DNA of 64,000 nt from Sphingomonas sanguinis. GTDB lineage: Bacteria; Pseudomonadota; Alphaproteobacteria; Sphingomonadales; Sphingomonadaceae. The position numbers were made by a program, and so were the translations under genes. Every line of letters begins with the position of its first letter. Position 1 is the first letter of the stretch. The stretch is taken from contig NZ_CP079203.1 of assembly GCF_019297835.1 (NCBI RefSeq), positions 4,152,001 through 4,216,000 of the forward strand, in the 5' to 3' direction. Shown here piece after piece: positions 55,093-63,000 of the stretch. The notes under the pieces were generated by a model, which did no database searches, was not told the origin of the DNA, and saw nothing but the letters and a program-made list of their open reading frames with translations.

Positions 55093-55803
55093 ATGAAATT
55101 CCTGATGGCGCCGCTGGTCGCGCTGACCTTGCTTCTCCCGGCCGCGGCTCCCGCTAGCCCGCCCAAAGCGACAGCCGCCAAATCGAAATCCAAGGCCAAG
55201 GCCAAGGCGAAGGCGAAGCCGAAGGTCGTGGCAGAGGCGCCGCCCCCCGTCATCCCGTCCCCCGCCGCGCAGCGGGTCATCAACTGGGTGATGGGCGATC
55301 ACGACAATCGCGGCCTGCCCTGGGCGGTCGTCGACAAGGTCAACGCGACGATCTTCCTGTTCGCCCCCGACGGCAAGCCGCTCGCCGCCGAGCCGGTGCT
55401 GATCGGCATCATGCCGGGCGATGATGCCAGCCCTGGCGTCGGCACCAAGACGCTGGCCTCGCTCGGCCCCGCCGAAAAGACGACGCCCGCTGGGCGCTAT
55501 CTCGCCAAGTTCGGCCTTCCGGTCGCGGGGGAGCGGGTGCTGTGGGTCGATTATGCCACCTCGGTCGCGCTTCACCCGATCCCCAAGGATGCGGGGGCGA
55601 AGGAAAAGCGCCGCGAACGGATGCTGTCGCCGACGCCGGACGACAATCGCATCACCTTCGGCTGTATCAACGTGCCCCAGGCCTTTTACACCCGGCAACT
55701 GCGCCCGACTTTCCGCAAGAAGGGCGGCTATGTCTATATCCTGCCCGATACCAAGACCTTGGAGCAGGTGTTTCCGCGTCTCCACACCCAGGTCGCGGGA
55801 TAA
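55093..55803 (+). CDS. L,D-transpeptidase-like (YkuD-fold) protein
   Basis: The 236-residue exported protein has a signal peptide, a Lys/Ala-rich linker (about 28-48) and a YkuD-like domain (about 65-230). His in VALHPIP and Cys near 191 in RITFGCINVP fit the HxnSxGCh catalytic motif, with the Ser replaced by Thr. L,D-transpeptidases crosslink peptidoglycan or attach proteins to it. The variant motif and the 236-residue length leave some doubt about activity. It lies 99 bp after a coiled-coil lipoprotein gene, across a terminator. Confidence 0.8.
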   Translation: MKFLMAPLVALTLLLPAAAPASPPKATAAKSKSKAKAKAKAKPKVVAEAPPPVIPSPAAQRVINWVMGDHDNRGLPWAVVDKVNATIFLFAPDGKPLAAEPVLIGIMPGDDASPGVGTKTLASLGPAEKTTPAGRYLAKFGLPVAGERVLWVDYATSVALHPIPKDAGAKEKRRERMLSPTPDDNRITFGCINVPQAFYTRQLRPTFRKKGGYVYILPDTKTLEQVFPRLHTQVAG

Positions 55804-55924
55804 AGAGGAGAGGCGCCACAATCGTTAGGGATGCGTCTTTTGCAAGCCATTCTGTCCCCGGACAATGACGATCCCGTGAACAGTTGCAATCGACACCATC
55901 GATTTGCTGGGATAAGCCGGTCAA

Positions 55925-57850
55925 ATGGCAGACATTCCTCAGACCCCGCTGCTCGACACGGTGCACACCCCCGACGACCTTCGTCGCTTGGCCCCCGAGC
56001 AGTTGCGGCAACTCGCCGACGAATTGCGGACCGAGACGATCTCGGCCGTCGGCACCACCGGCGGCCATTTGGGCTCGGGGCTGGGCGTCGTCGAGCTGAC
56101 CGTCGCCCTCCATTATGTCTTCAACACGCCCGACGACCGGCTGATCTGGGACGTCGGGCACCAATGCTATCCGCACAAGATCCTGACCGGGCGGCGCGAG
56201 CGTATCCGCACCATCCGCCAGGGCGGTGGCCTGTCGGGCTTCACCAAGCGGTCGGAAAGCGAATACGACCCGTTCGGCGCGGCGCACAGCTCGACCTCGA
56301 TCTCGGCGGCGCTTGGCTTTGCGGTCGCCAACAAGCTGGCGGGCACGCCGGGCAAGGGCATCGCCGTGATCGGCGACGGCGCGATGTCGGCGGGCATGGC
56401 CTATGAGGCGATGAACAATGCCGAGCAGGCGGGCAATCGCCTGGTCGTCATCCTCAACGACAACGACATGTCGATCGCCCCGCCGGTGGGCGGCCTGTCT
56501 GCCTATCTGTCGCGCATGGTGTCGAGCCGGGAGTTCCTGGGCGTGCGCGACGTGCTCAAGAAGCTCGCCAAGCGTTTCCCGCGCCCGATCCAGAAGGCGG
56601 CGCAGAGGACCGACGAATTCGCGCGCGGCATGACCATGGGTGGCACGCTGTTCGAAGAATTGGGCTTTTATTATGTCGGCCCGATCGACGGCCACAATCT
56701 CGACCATCTGATCCCGGTGCTGGAGAATGTCCGCGACGCCGAGCAGGGGCCGATCCTGATCCATGTCGTCACCAAGAAGGGCAAGGGCTATGCCCCGGCC
56801 GAGGCGGCGGCGGACAAATATCACGGCGTACAGAAGTTCGACGTCATCACCGGCGCCCAGGCCAAGGCACCGCCGGGGCCGCCCGCATACCAGAACGTAT
56901 TCGGCGAGACGCTGGCCAAGGAAGCCGACAGCGATCCGCGCATCTGCGCCATCACGGCGGCGATGCCGTCGGGCACGGGGCTGGACCGCTTCGCGAACGC
57001 GCATCCGGAGCGCTTCTTCGACGTCGGCATCGCCGAGCAGCACGCCGTCACCTTTGCCGCAGGGCTCGCGGCGCAGGGGATGCGGCCCTTCTGCGCCATC
57101 TATTCGACCTTCCTTCAGCGCGCCTATGACCAGGTGGTCCATGACGTCGCGATCCAGAATCTGCCGGTCCGCTTCGCGATCGACCGCGCTGGTCTGGTCG
57201 GCGCGGACGGGGCGACCCATGCGGGGTCGTTCGACGTCACCTATCTGGCCAGCCTGCCCAACATGGTCGTGATGGCGGCCGCCGACGAGGCGGAGCTGGT
57301 CCATATGGTCCATACCTGCGTCAACCACGACAGCGGCCCGATCGCGGTCCGCTATCCGCGCGGCAACGGCGTCGGCGTCGCGCTGCCCGAGACGCCGGAA
57401 CTGCTGGAGATCGGCAAGGGCCGCGTGGTGCGTGAGGGCAAGAAGGTCGCGATCCTCTCGCTCGGCACCCGCCTGGCCGAGGCGTTGCGCGCCGCCGACA
57501 CGCTGGAGGCCAAGGGGCTGTCGACCTCGGTCGCCGACCTGCGCTTCGCCAAGCCGCTCGACGAGGCGTTGATCCGCCGGATGCTGACTACGCATGAAGT
57601 GGCGGTGACGATCGAGGAGAATGCGATCGGCGGTCTGGGCGCGCACGTCCTGACCATGGCGTCGGACGAAGGGCTGATCGACGGCGGCCTCAAGCTGCGC
57701 ACGATGCGCCTGCCCGACATCTTCCAGGATCAGGACAAGCCCGAGGTGCAATATGCGCAGGCCGGTCTCGACGCCGATGCGATCGTCGAGACGGTGCTGA
57801 AGGCGCTGCGCCATAACAGTGCCAACGTCACGGAAGGCGCGCGGGCGTGA
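55925..57850 (+). CDS. dxs: 1-deoxy-D-xylulose-5-phosphate synthase
   Basis: Dxs condenses pyruvate and glyceraldehyde 3-phosphate in the first MEP-pathway step. It also feeds thiamin and, in sphingomonads, carotenoid synthesis. The 641-residue protein shows [15 protein letters not shown], the thiamin-diphosphate motif [17 protein letters not shown] with the later [12 protein letters not shown], and the transketolase-like [12 protein letters not shown]. Length and domains are complete. Its TGA overlaps the GTG of a small downstream gene by 4 nt. Confidence 0.98.
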   Translation: MADIPQTPLLDTVHTPDDLRRLAPEQLRQLADELRTETISAVGTTGGHLGSGLGVVELTVALHYVFNTPDDRLIWDVGHQCYPHKILTGRRERIRTIRQGGGLSGFTKRSESEYDPFGAAHSSTSISAALGFAVANKLAGTPGKGIAVIGDGAMSAGMAYEAMNNAEQAGNRLVVILNDNDMSIAPPVGGLSAYLSRMVSSREFLGVRDVLKKLAKRFPRPIQKAAQRTDEFARGMTMGGTLFEELGFYYVGPIDGHNLDHLIPVLENVRDAEQGPILIHVVTKKGKGYAPAEAAADKYHGVQKFDVITGAQAKAPPGPPAYQNVFGETLAKEADSDPRICAITAAMPSGTGLDRFANAHPERFFDVGIAEQHAVTFAAGLAAQGMRPFCAIYSTFLQRAYDQVVHDVAIQNLPVRFAIDRAGLVGADGATHAGSFDVTYLASLPNMVVMAAADEAELVHMVHTCVNHDSGPIAVRYPRGNGVGVALPETPELLEIGKGRVVREGKKVAILSLGTRLAEALRAADTLEAKGLSTSVADLRFAKPLDEALIRRMLTTHEVAVTIEENAIGGLGAHVLTMASDEGLIDGGLKLRTMRLPDIFQDQDKPEVQYAQAGLDADAIVETVLKALRHNSANVTEGARA

Positions 57851-58050
57851 TCCGTGGCTGGACCGCCGTCATCGTCTTCACGACGCTGGCGGTGGTCATG
57901 ATGGTCGGGCTGAACGTGCGCATGTGGAGGCGGATGAAGCAGACCACGGCGGCGGCGAAGGCGGAAGCGGAGCGGGAAGCGATCGAGTCCGACCAAACCC
58001 CCCAACCCCCGTTCAGCCTGAGCGAAGTCGAAGGCCACGCGCGCACCTAG
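57847..58050 (+). CDS. Small membrane protein coupled to dxs; C-terminus made of repeat sequence
   Basis: The 67-residue protein starts at GTG 57847 in a GTGA overlap with dxs. Residues 5-24 form one membrane helix ([20 protein letters not shown]), followed by a basic, Ala/Glu-rich helix. The final 13 residues ([13 protein letters not shown]) are encoded by an R2-family repeat that has run into or created the 3' end. No family recognised. The coupling to dxs supports translation. Confidence 0.6.
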   Translation: MIRGWTAVIVFTTLAVVMMVGLNVRMWRRMKQTTAAAKAEAEREAIESDQTPQPPFSLSEVEGHART

Positions 58051-58323
58051 GCAGAACCTGTTCCCCGGCGAAGGCCGGGGCCCAGTTTCGGCGCAATTGC
58101 GATGGCGCGGTGAATCGGCGTGGGAGGCCCTACCCACCGGCCGGTTTGGCCTCCCACTCAATGCCCCTATTCACTCTCGGCCTCACCGAAACTGGACCCC
58201 GGCCTTCGCCGGGGAACGAGAGGGAAGAGGTTTTCCCTTGGCCTTCGACTTCGCTCAGGCAGAACGGAGGCTGGGGGGTAATGCCACCCCACCTCCGTTC
58301 ACGCTGAGCGATGTCGAAGCGCA
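58011..58323. repeat. Composite repeat island: three R2 copies around one R3 element
   Basis: R2 motifs lie at 58011-58036, 58240-58267 (inverted) and 58297-58323. Between the first two lies R3, a 158-bp element at 58060-58217 with 32-bp terminal inverted repeats. The island fills the spacer between the small dxs-linked gene and the convergent hydrolase gene. I see no coding sequence in it beyond the overlap with the small gene. Confidence 0.85.
58060..58217. repeat. R3 element with 32-bp terminal inverted repeats
   Basis: The arms 58060-58091 and 58186-58217 are inverted copies matching at 31 of 32 positions. A nested perfect 10-bp inverted repeat (GTGGGAGGCC at 58120-58129, GGCCTCCCAC at 58148-58157) lies inside, with GTGAAT/ATTCAC between. 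No open frame or transposase is present, so it looks like a MITE-like or palindromic unit. Confidence 0.8.
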
Positions 58324-58348
58324 CGCCCCCACATTAATTAATCTGACC

Positions 58349-59029
58349 TCACCGCCCCAGATAATGAGCCTGCGCCGCGTCGGTCGCGTTTACCGCCAGC
58401 ACCGCCCGCGCTTCGCTGGGCGACAGGGGCCCGGACGGCGAGGGCCGGTCCATGCCGCTCGCGGCGATCACCCGGCCGAGCAATTCCTGCCCTTCCTGCC
58501 ACCAGCCCAGGCCGCTGGCGGCGTTGATATGTCCCTGATGCCCCGCATCGACGAAATGGCTGCCCCAGTCGACCGCCAGGCTGTGCGCGCGGTCGATCGA
58601 GATCCACGGATCGTCCTGGCTGGCGACGAGGATCGAGGGGAAGGGCAGCGGCGTGCGGGGCGAGGGCGAGAACGCCTTCAGAGCCTCGGGCGCGTCGGCC
58701 CGGTCGACATCGGCGGGCGCGACCAGCAGGGCGCCCGCGACCGGCCAGCCATAGGGCTGTGGCGACAATTCCGCCCACCAGGCGACCGCCAGACAGCCCA
58801 GCGAATGTGCCGCCAGGATCACCGGCGCCTGCGCCTGCCGGATCGCCTGGTCCAGCCGCGTGACCCAGGCATTGCGATGCGGGGTCGACCACATGCCCAG
58901 TTCGACGCGGATCGTATCGGGCCGCGCCTCTTCCCATAGGGACTGCCAGTGCGAGCGGCCCGAGCCGCCGAGACCGGGAACGGTGAGGACCGTAGGCTTG
59001 CGGGCCTCATAGGATGCGAACGAACCCAT
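58349..59029 (-). CDS. RBBP9/YdeN-family alpha/beta hydrolase
   Basis: The 226-residue serine hydrolase has the family N-terminus (VLTVPGLGGSGRSHWQSLWE), nucleophile Ser near 75 in AHSLGCLA, Asp in SQDDPWI and His in GHQGHINAASG. Substrate unknown; relatives are small esterases. ATG 59029 was chosen for the GAGGAG 7-8 nt upstream; the frame opens earlier. It is divergent from tlyA. Confidence 0.9.
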   Translation of the reverse strand: MGSFASYEARKPTVLTVPGLGGSGRSHWQSLWEEARPDTIRVELGMWSTPHRNAWVTRLDQAIRQAQAPVILAAHSLGCLAVAWWAELSPQPYGWPVAGALLVAPADVDRADAPEALKAFSPSPRTPLPFPSILVASQDDPWISIDRAHSLAVDWGSHFVDAGHQGHINAASGLGWWQEGQELLGRVIAASGMDRPSPSGPLSPSEARAVLAVNATDAAQAHYLGR

Positions 59030-59166
59030 ATGGCATCTCCTCGATAGGGCCGGGTCGACTCCCGATCCTGCCGAAGAACATATTCCTACCAATCTAATAG
59101 GCAATAGGCGATGCGCCCGGCGGATGACGGCTTGCGACGGGCCGAGGCGGCTTGTAGGGGCGGGCG

Positions 59167-59901
59167 ATGGCCAAGCAGCGTGTCGACCAGATGCTCGTGG
59201 ATCGCGGACTCGTGGAATCCCGGTCCCGCGCGCAGGCGCTGGTGATGGCGGGCCTCGTCTTTTCGGGCGAGACGAAGATCGCCAAGCCCGGCCAGCAGCT
59301 GGCCGAGGACGCCGTGCTCGACGTGCGCGGGCGCGATCACCCCTGGGTGTCGCGCGGCGGGATCAAGCTCGCGCATGGGCTGGAGCATTTCGGCTGGGAC
59401 GTGACCGACGCGGTCGCGATCGATGTCGGCAGCTCGACCGGCGGCTTTACCGACGTGCTGCTGCAAAAGGGCGCGGCGAAGGTCTATGCGGTCGACAGCG
59501 GCACCAACCAGCTGGCGTGGTCGCTCCGCCAGGACCCGCGCGTCATCGTCCATGAACAGACCAGCGCCCGCATCCTGACCGAGGCGCATATTCCCGAACC
59601 GGTCGATATCATCGTGTGTGACGCCAGCTTCATCGGGCTGGCCAAGGTGCTGGAACGGCCGTTGAGCTTCGCTAAGTCCGGCGCACGCTTGCTCGCACTG
59701 ATCAAGCCGCAGTTCGAGGCGGGGCGTGAAGAGGTCGGCAAGGGCGGGGTGGTCCGCGATCCGGCGGTCCACCAGCGGGTCTGCGATCAAGTCGTCGCGT
59801 GGCTGACCGACAGCGGCTGGCAGGTGGCGGGCGTGACACAAAGTCCGATCACCGGACCCGAGGGGAATATCGAGTTTTTGGTGGCCGCATCCCGAAATTG
59901 A
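59167..59901 (+). CDS. tlyA: TlyA-family rRNA 2'-O-methyltransferase
   Basis: TlyA methylates ribose in 16S and 23S rRNA and affects capreomycin sensitivity. The 244-residue protein has an N-terminal S4 RNA-binding domain (RVDQMLVDRGLVESRSRAQA) and an FtsJ-like methyltransferase domain (about 60-240; AIDVGSSTGGFTDVLLQKGA at the SAM site; a K-D-K-E type catalytic set including CDASF and LIKPQFEAGR). Start ATG 59167. Some family members were called hemolysins, which is misleading. Confidence 0.95.
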   Translation: MAKQRVDQMLVDRGLVESRSRAQALVMAGLVFSGETKIAKPGQQLAEDAVLDVRGRDHPWVSRGGIKLAHGLEHFGWDVTDAVAIDVGSSTGGFTDVLLQKGAAKVYAVDSGTNQLAWSLRQDPRVIVHEQTSARILTEAHIPEPVDIIVCDASFIGLAKVLERPLSFAKSGARLLALIKPQFEAGREEVGKGGVVRDPAVHQRVCDQVVAWLTDSGWQVAGVTQSPITGPEGNIEFLVAASRN

Positions 59902-59973
59902 ACGGGTGGGGACCGAACGGCGTTGACCTTTCCGTTTACTGTGCCCCGACCCTGGGGCAGATCGACGGGCATC

Positions 59974-60543
59974 ATGGCGAAAGAGGAACGAGTGGGCACG
60001 ATCGCGTCTAAGGGGCAGTTGCGCATGTCATTCCTGCGCTGGGCGGTCGTGATCGTTCCGCTGATCCTGTTGCTCGGCTTCGCGTCGGGGCGGGTGGTGC
60101 CGTCGGGGAGCGAGAATAGCTGGTACGTCGCGCTGACCAAGCCCGAACTGAACCCGCCGGGCTGGGTGTTTCCAGTCGTGTGGTCCACGCTCTACGTCCT
60201 GATCGGCCTGGCGTTGGCGATGATCGTCCATGCGCGCGGGGCCAGGGGGCGCGGGGTCGCGATCGGCCTGTTCGCTGTCCAGTTCCTGCTCAACCTGTCC
60301 TGGACGCCGCTGTTCTTCGGTGGGCACAAGGTGCAGCTGGCGCTGTTCGTCATCATCGTCATCCTGCTCCTGGCGATCGCCACCACGGTCGCCTTCTCGC
60401 GCATTCGCAAGGGCGCGGCGTGGCTAATGGTGCCCTATCTGGTGTGGCTGTCCTTTGCAGGCGTGCTCAACTGGCGGATCGACCAGCTCAATCCCGATGC
60501 GGAAAGGCTTGTGCCGGGGGCGCAGACCTCCCAAATGCTGTGA
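59974..60543 (+). CDS. TspO/MBR family membrane protein
   Basis: The 189-residue protein has five hydrophobic helices and the family's aromatic motifs (WYVALTKPELNPPGWVFPVVW near residues 50-70 and NLSWTPLFF in helix 3). Bacterial TspO binds porphyrins and cholesterol-like ligands and, in Rhodobacter, represses photopigment genes in response to oxygen. Start is uncertain: ATG 59974 gives a 17-residue N-terminal extension before ATG 60025; TTG 59923 is unlikely. ubiK follows after 21 bp. Confidence 0.9.
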   Translation: MAKEERVGTIASKGQLRMSFLRWAVVIVPLILLLGFASGRVVPSGSENSWYVALTKPELNPPGWVFPVVWSTLYVLIGLALAMIVHARGARGRGVAIGLFAVQFLLNLSWTPLFFGGHKVQLALFVIIVILLLAIATTVAFSRIRKGAAWLMVPYLVWLSFAGVLNWRIDQLNPDAERLVPGAQTSQML

Positions 60544-60564
60544 AACGACTTTTGGGAATTTGAT

Positions 60565-60834
60565 ATGCAGGCCGACAACAAGCTGTTCGACGATTTCGCC
60601 AAGGTGATGAACGGCCTGGCAGGCACCGTGGCGGGCATGGGTCGTGAGGCCGAGGCGAGCGCCCGGTCGCGCGCACGCGAATGGATCGGCGGGCTGGACT
60701 TCGTCAGCCGCGAAGAGTTCGAGGTCGCCAAGGCGATGGCCGTCGCCGCTCGGGACGAGGCAGATGCGCTGAAGGCGCGTCTGGATGCGCTGGAAGCGCG
60801 CCTCAACGGTACGACGACCGGGGCGCAATCCTGA
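60565..60834 (+). CDS. ubiK: UbiK-family ubiquinone synthesis accessory factor
   Basis: The 89-residue protein fits the BMFP/UbiK family: an amphipathic helix first (NKLFDDFAKVMNGLAGT), then SREEFEVAKAMAVAARDEAD and a leucine-zipper-like coiled coil (ALKARLDALEARL). UbiK helps the soluble Ubi complex handle hydrophobic quinone precursors. It is also known to aid vesicle fusion in vitro. Start ATG 60565. Confidence 0.9.
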   Translation: MQADNKLFDDFAKVMNGLAGTVAGMGREAEASARSRAREWIGGLDFVSREEFEVAKAMAVAARDEADALKARLDALEARLNGTTTGAQS

Positions 60835-60972
60835 CCGACCTGATATCTGAACGGAGCCTGTCCGGCCCGCCCGGCCGGACAGCTATCCACAGATTTCGGC
60901 ATCGGATGGCTTGCGGCCTGCCCCCGCGCAGTGCAACCTGCGCTGGTCTGGGTTTGTTCGCAAAGGCCTGTG

Positions 60973-61476
60973 ATGCTTGAATCGACCGATCATGAAGCCG
61001 AAGAATCGGCCCCCATCGACATGCTGGAGGCCTATTTCGCCGCGCATGGATGGGAACATGAGCGCCACGACGAGGAAATCGTCGCGACGGTCAAGGGCAG
61101 CTGGGCCAGCTACGAACTCCGCGCGCTCTGGCGCGACGACGACAGCGTCCTGCAATTCCTGGCTTTTCCCGACATCAAGGTGACGGAAGACCGCCGGTCC
61201 AGCATCTATGAGGCGCTGGCGCTGGTCAACGAACAGCTGTGGATCGGCCATTTCGAGCTGTGGTCGAACAGCGGCATTCTTCTCTATCGTCATGCCGCGA
61301 TGGTCGATGGCGGCGAGGACGGCACCATCTCGCTCTCCGCGACCGAATTGCTGGTCGAATCGGCGATCGAGGAGTGCGAGCGCTTCTATCCCGTCTTTCA
61401 GTTCGTCCTGTGGGGCGGCAAGACCCCGCGCGAGGCGCTGGCCGCGGCGCTGATCGAAACCCAGGGCGAAGCGTGA
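60973..61476 (+). CDS. YbjN-domain protein
   Basis: The 167-residue protein belongs to the YbjN family, which has a type III secretion chaperone-like fold (DMLEAYFAAHGWEHERHD at the start; YEALALVNEQLWIGHFELW). Such proteins are thought to bind other proteins as chaperones. Exact role unknown. ATG 60973 was chosen; the frame opens at 60931. Its stop overlaps the proC GTG by 4 nt, so the two are coupled. Confidence 0.85.
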   Translation: MLESTDHEAEESAPIDMLEAYFAAHGWEHERHDEEIVATVKGSWASYELRALWRDDDSVLQFLAFPDIKVTEDRRSSIYEALALVNEQLWIGHFELWSNSGILLYRHAAMVDGGEDGTISLSATELLVESAIEECERFYPVFQFVLWGGKTPREALAAALIETQGEA

Positions 61477-62273
61477 GTTTTCCGTCCGGGCCGATCTGGC
61501 TGATCGGGTGCGGCAACATGGCGGGGGCGATGCTCCGCCGCTGGCTGGCCGAAGGGCTGGACCCCGCGCAAGTCACCGTCATCACCCGCAGTGGCACGCG
61601 CGCGCCCGAGGGCGTCCGCTCGCTGACCACGCTGCCGGTCGATGAGACGCCTGCGATCCTGATGCTGGGGTTCAAGCCGCAGCAACTGGGCGGCATCGCC
61701 CCGGCGCTGGCGCATCTGAACCCCGCGATCCTGCTGTCGATCCTGGCCGGAGTCGAGGAACAGACGCTCGCCAGCCATATTCCGGCGGGCGCGGTGGTGC
61801 GGATGATGCCCAACCTGCCGGTCGCGATCGGGCAGGGGGTGACGGCGCTCTACACCCGCTCCACCGACCCGGTCGTGCGTGAGACCGCCGAGGCATTGGC
61901 CCGGCCGCTGGGTCTGGCCCCCTGGGTGGAGGACGAAGCGCGGTTCGACGCGGTCACCGCGCTGGCGGGATGCGGGCCTGCCTTCGTGTTCCGCTTCATC
62001 GACGCGCTGGCGCAGGCCGGGATGGGGCTGGGCCTGTCCCCCGAATTGGCGCAGCAACTGGCATTGGCCACCGTCGACGGGGCAGGGGCCATGGCGATCG
62101 CAGCAGACGCCCCGCCCGCTGTGCTGGCGGATCGTGTGGCCAGCCCGGGTGGTTCGACCCGCGAGGGGCTGAACGTCCTGGACGCGGATGATGCGCTCAA
62201 GCGGTTGATGGCCGAAACGCTGACCGCTTCGGAACGCCGCAATCGCGAAATGGCCGCCGCCGCGCGACGGTGA
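61473..62273 (+). CDS. proC: Pyrroline-5-carboxylate reductase
   Basis: ProC makes proline from pyrroline-5-carboxylate with NAD(P)H. The 266-residue protein has the nucleotide-binding LIGCGNMAGAM, VRMMPNLPVAIGQG and the C-terminal substrate region ALAGCGPAFVFRFIDALA and SPGGSTREGL. Start GTG 61473 in a GTGA overlap. A repeat R1 copy follows 31 bp after the stop. Confidence 0.97.
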   Translation: MSFPSGPIWLIGCGNMAGAMLRRWLAEGLDPAQVTVITRSGTRAPEGVRSLTTLPVDETPAILMLGFKPQQLGGIAPALAHLNPAILLSILAGVEEQTLASHIPAGAVVRMMPNLPVAIGQGVTALYTRSTDPVVRETAEALARPLGLAPWVEDEARFDAVTALAGCGPAFVFRFIDALAQAGMGLGLSPELAQQLALATVDGAGAMAIAADAPPAVLADRVASPGGSTREGLNVLDADDALKRLMAETLTASERRNREMAAAARR

Positions 62274-62303
62274 CATCGGTCGTAGAGACAGGTAGGCTGC
62301 ATA

Positions 62304-62421
62304 TTCCTCCCCTGTAAGGGGAGGGGGACCATGCGCAGCATGGTGGAGGGGTGTCGCCCTCTCGGTAGCTGGACACCCCTCCGTCAGGCTACGCCTGCCA
62401 CCTCCCCTTACAGGGGAGGAA
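62304..62421. repeat. Structured palindromic intergenic repeat, family R1, copy 3
   Basis: A 118-bp element between convergent proC and marR, bounded by a perfect 21-bp inverted repeat (62304-62324 with 62401-62421). Each arm is itself a hairpin (CCTCCCC...GGGGAGG). Inner hairpins are ACCATGC-gca-GCATGGT and the GGAGGGGTGTC/ACACCCCTCC stem. It may also act as a terminator for both genes. Confidence 0.88.
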
Positions 62422-62451
62422 AGTACGGGAATTTATCTGGGCGAACAAACG

Positions 62452-62949
62452 TCAGCCGTCGTTGGACCGCAAATCCTCGATCCGGGCGCGCTCATTCTCG
62501 GGGATGAACCCCTCCAGCACGGTCCAGAACCCCGTCACCGCCTGCTGCCCCGCCCGCGCATAGGCCTTGGACAGCTTTTCGCGCAGCGCGTCGAACAACT
62601 CGGCCTCCATCGCCGCGCCCGTGGGCGTTAGTCGGAGCAGCCTTTGCCGACGGTCGCGATCGCCGGGCCGCGTCTCGATGAGGTCACGGCTCGCCAGTTC
62701 GTTGAGCACGCGGCCCAGCGATTGCTTGGTGATCGCCAGCAGCGACAACAGCTCGCTGACCGTCATGTCGGGCTTGCGCGCCATGAAATAAAGGGCGCGG
62801 TGATGGGCACGGCCCAACCCCTGCGCGGCAAGACCGCGATCGATCGAGCGCACGAGATGGCTATTGCCGAAATACAGCAATTCCATACCCCTGCGGAGTT
62901 CTGGTTCGCGGAGAAACTGTGCCGATGCGGACTGGTTAGAGGCAGCCAT
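62452..62949 (-). CDS. MarR-family transcriptional regulator
   Basis: The 165-residue winged-helix protein has recognition-helix region MTVSELLSLLAITKQSLGRV and wing DRDRRQRLLRLTPTG. Its ATG 62949 is 51 bp from the start of the divergent ilvE, so it probably controls ilvE or itself. The long in-frame extension upstream runs antisense to ilvE and is not part of the gene. Confidence 0.92.
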   Translation of the reverse strand: MAASNQSASAQFLREPELRRGMELLYFGNSHLVRSIDRGLAAQGLGRAHHRALYFMARKPDMTVSELLSLLAITKQSLGRVLNELASRDLIETRPGDRDRRQRLLRLTPTGAAMEAELFDALREKLSKAYARAGQQAVTGFWTVLEGFIPENERARIEDLRSNDG

Positions 62950-63000
62950 GTTGACCCGTCTACTCACACGCCCTAGGCCACGGCAACCCAAAACAGAGAG

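Noticed and set aside
62950..63000. A divergent-promoter operator for MarR/ilvE (CCTAGG core at about 62982-62987, TTGACC at 62951)
   Set aside because: The palindrome is only 6 bp, extends poorly, and no -10 element lies 17 bp from TTGACC. It is too weak to call, though it shares CCTAGG with the efflux operator.
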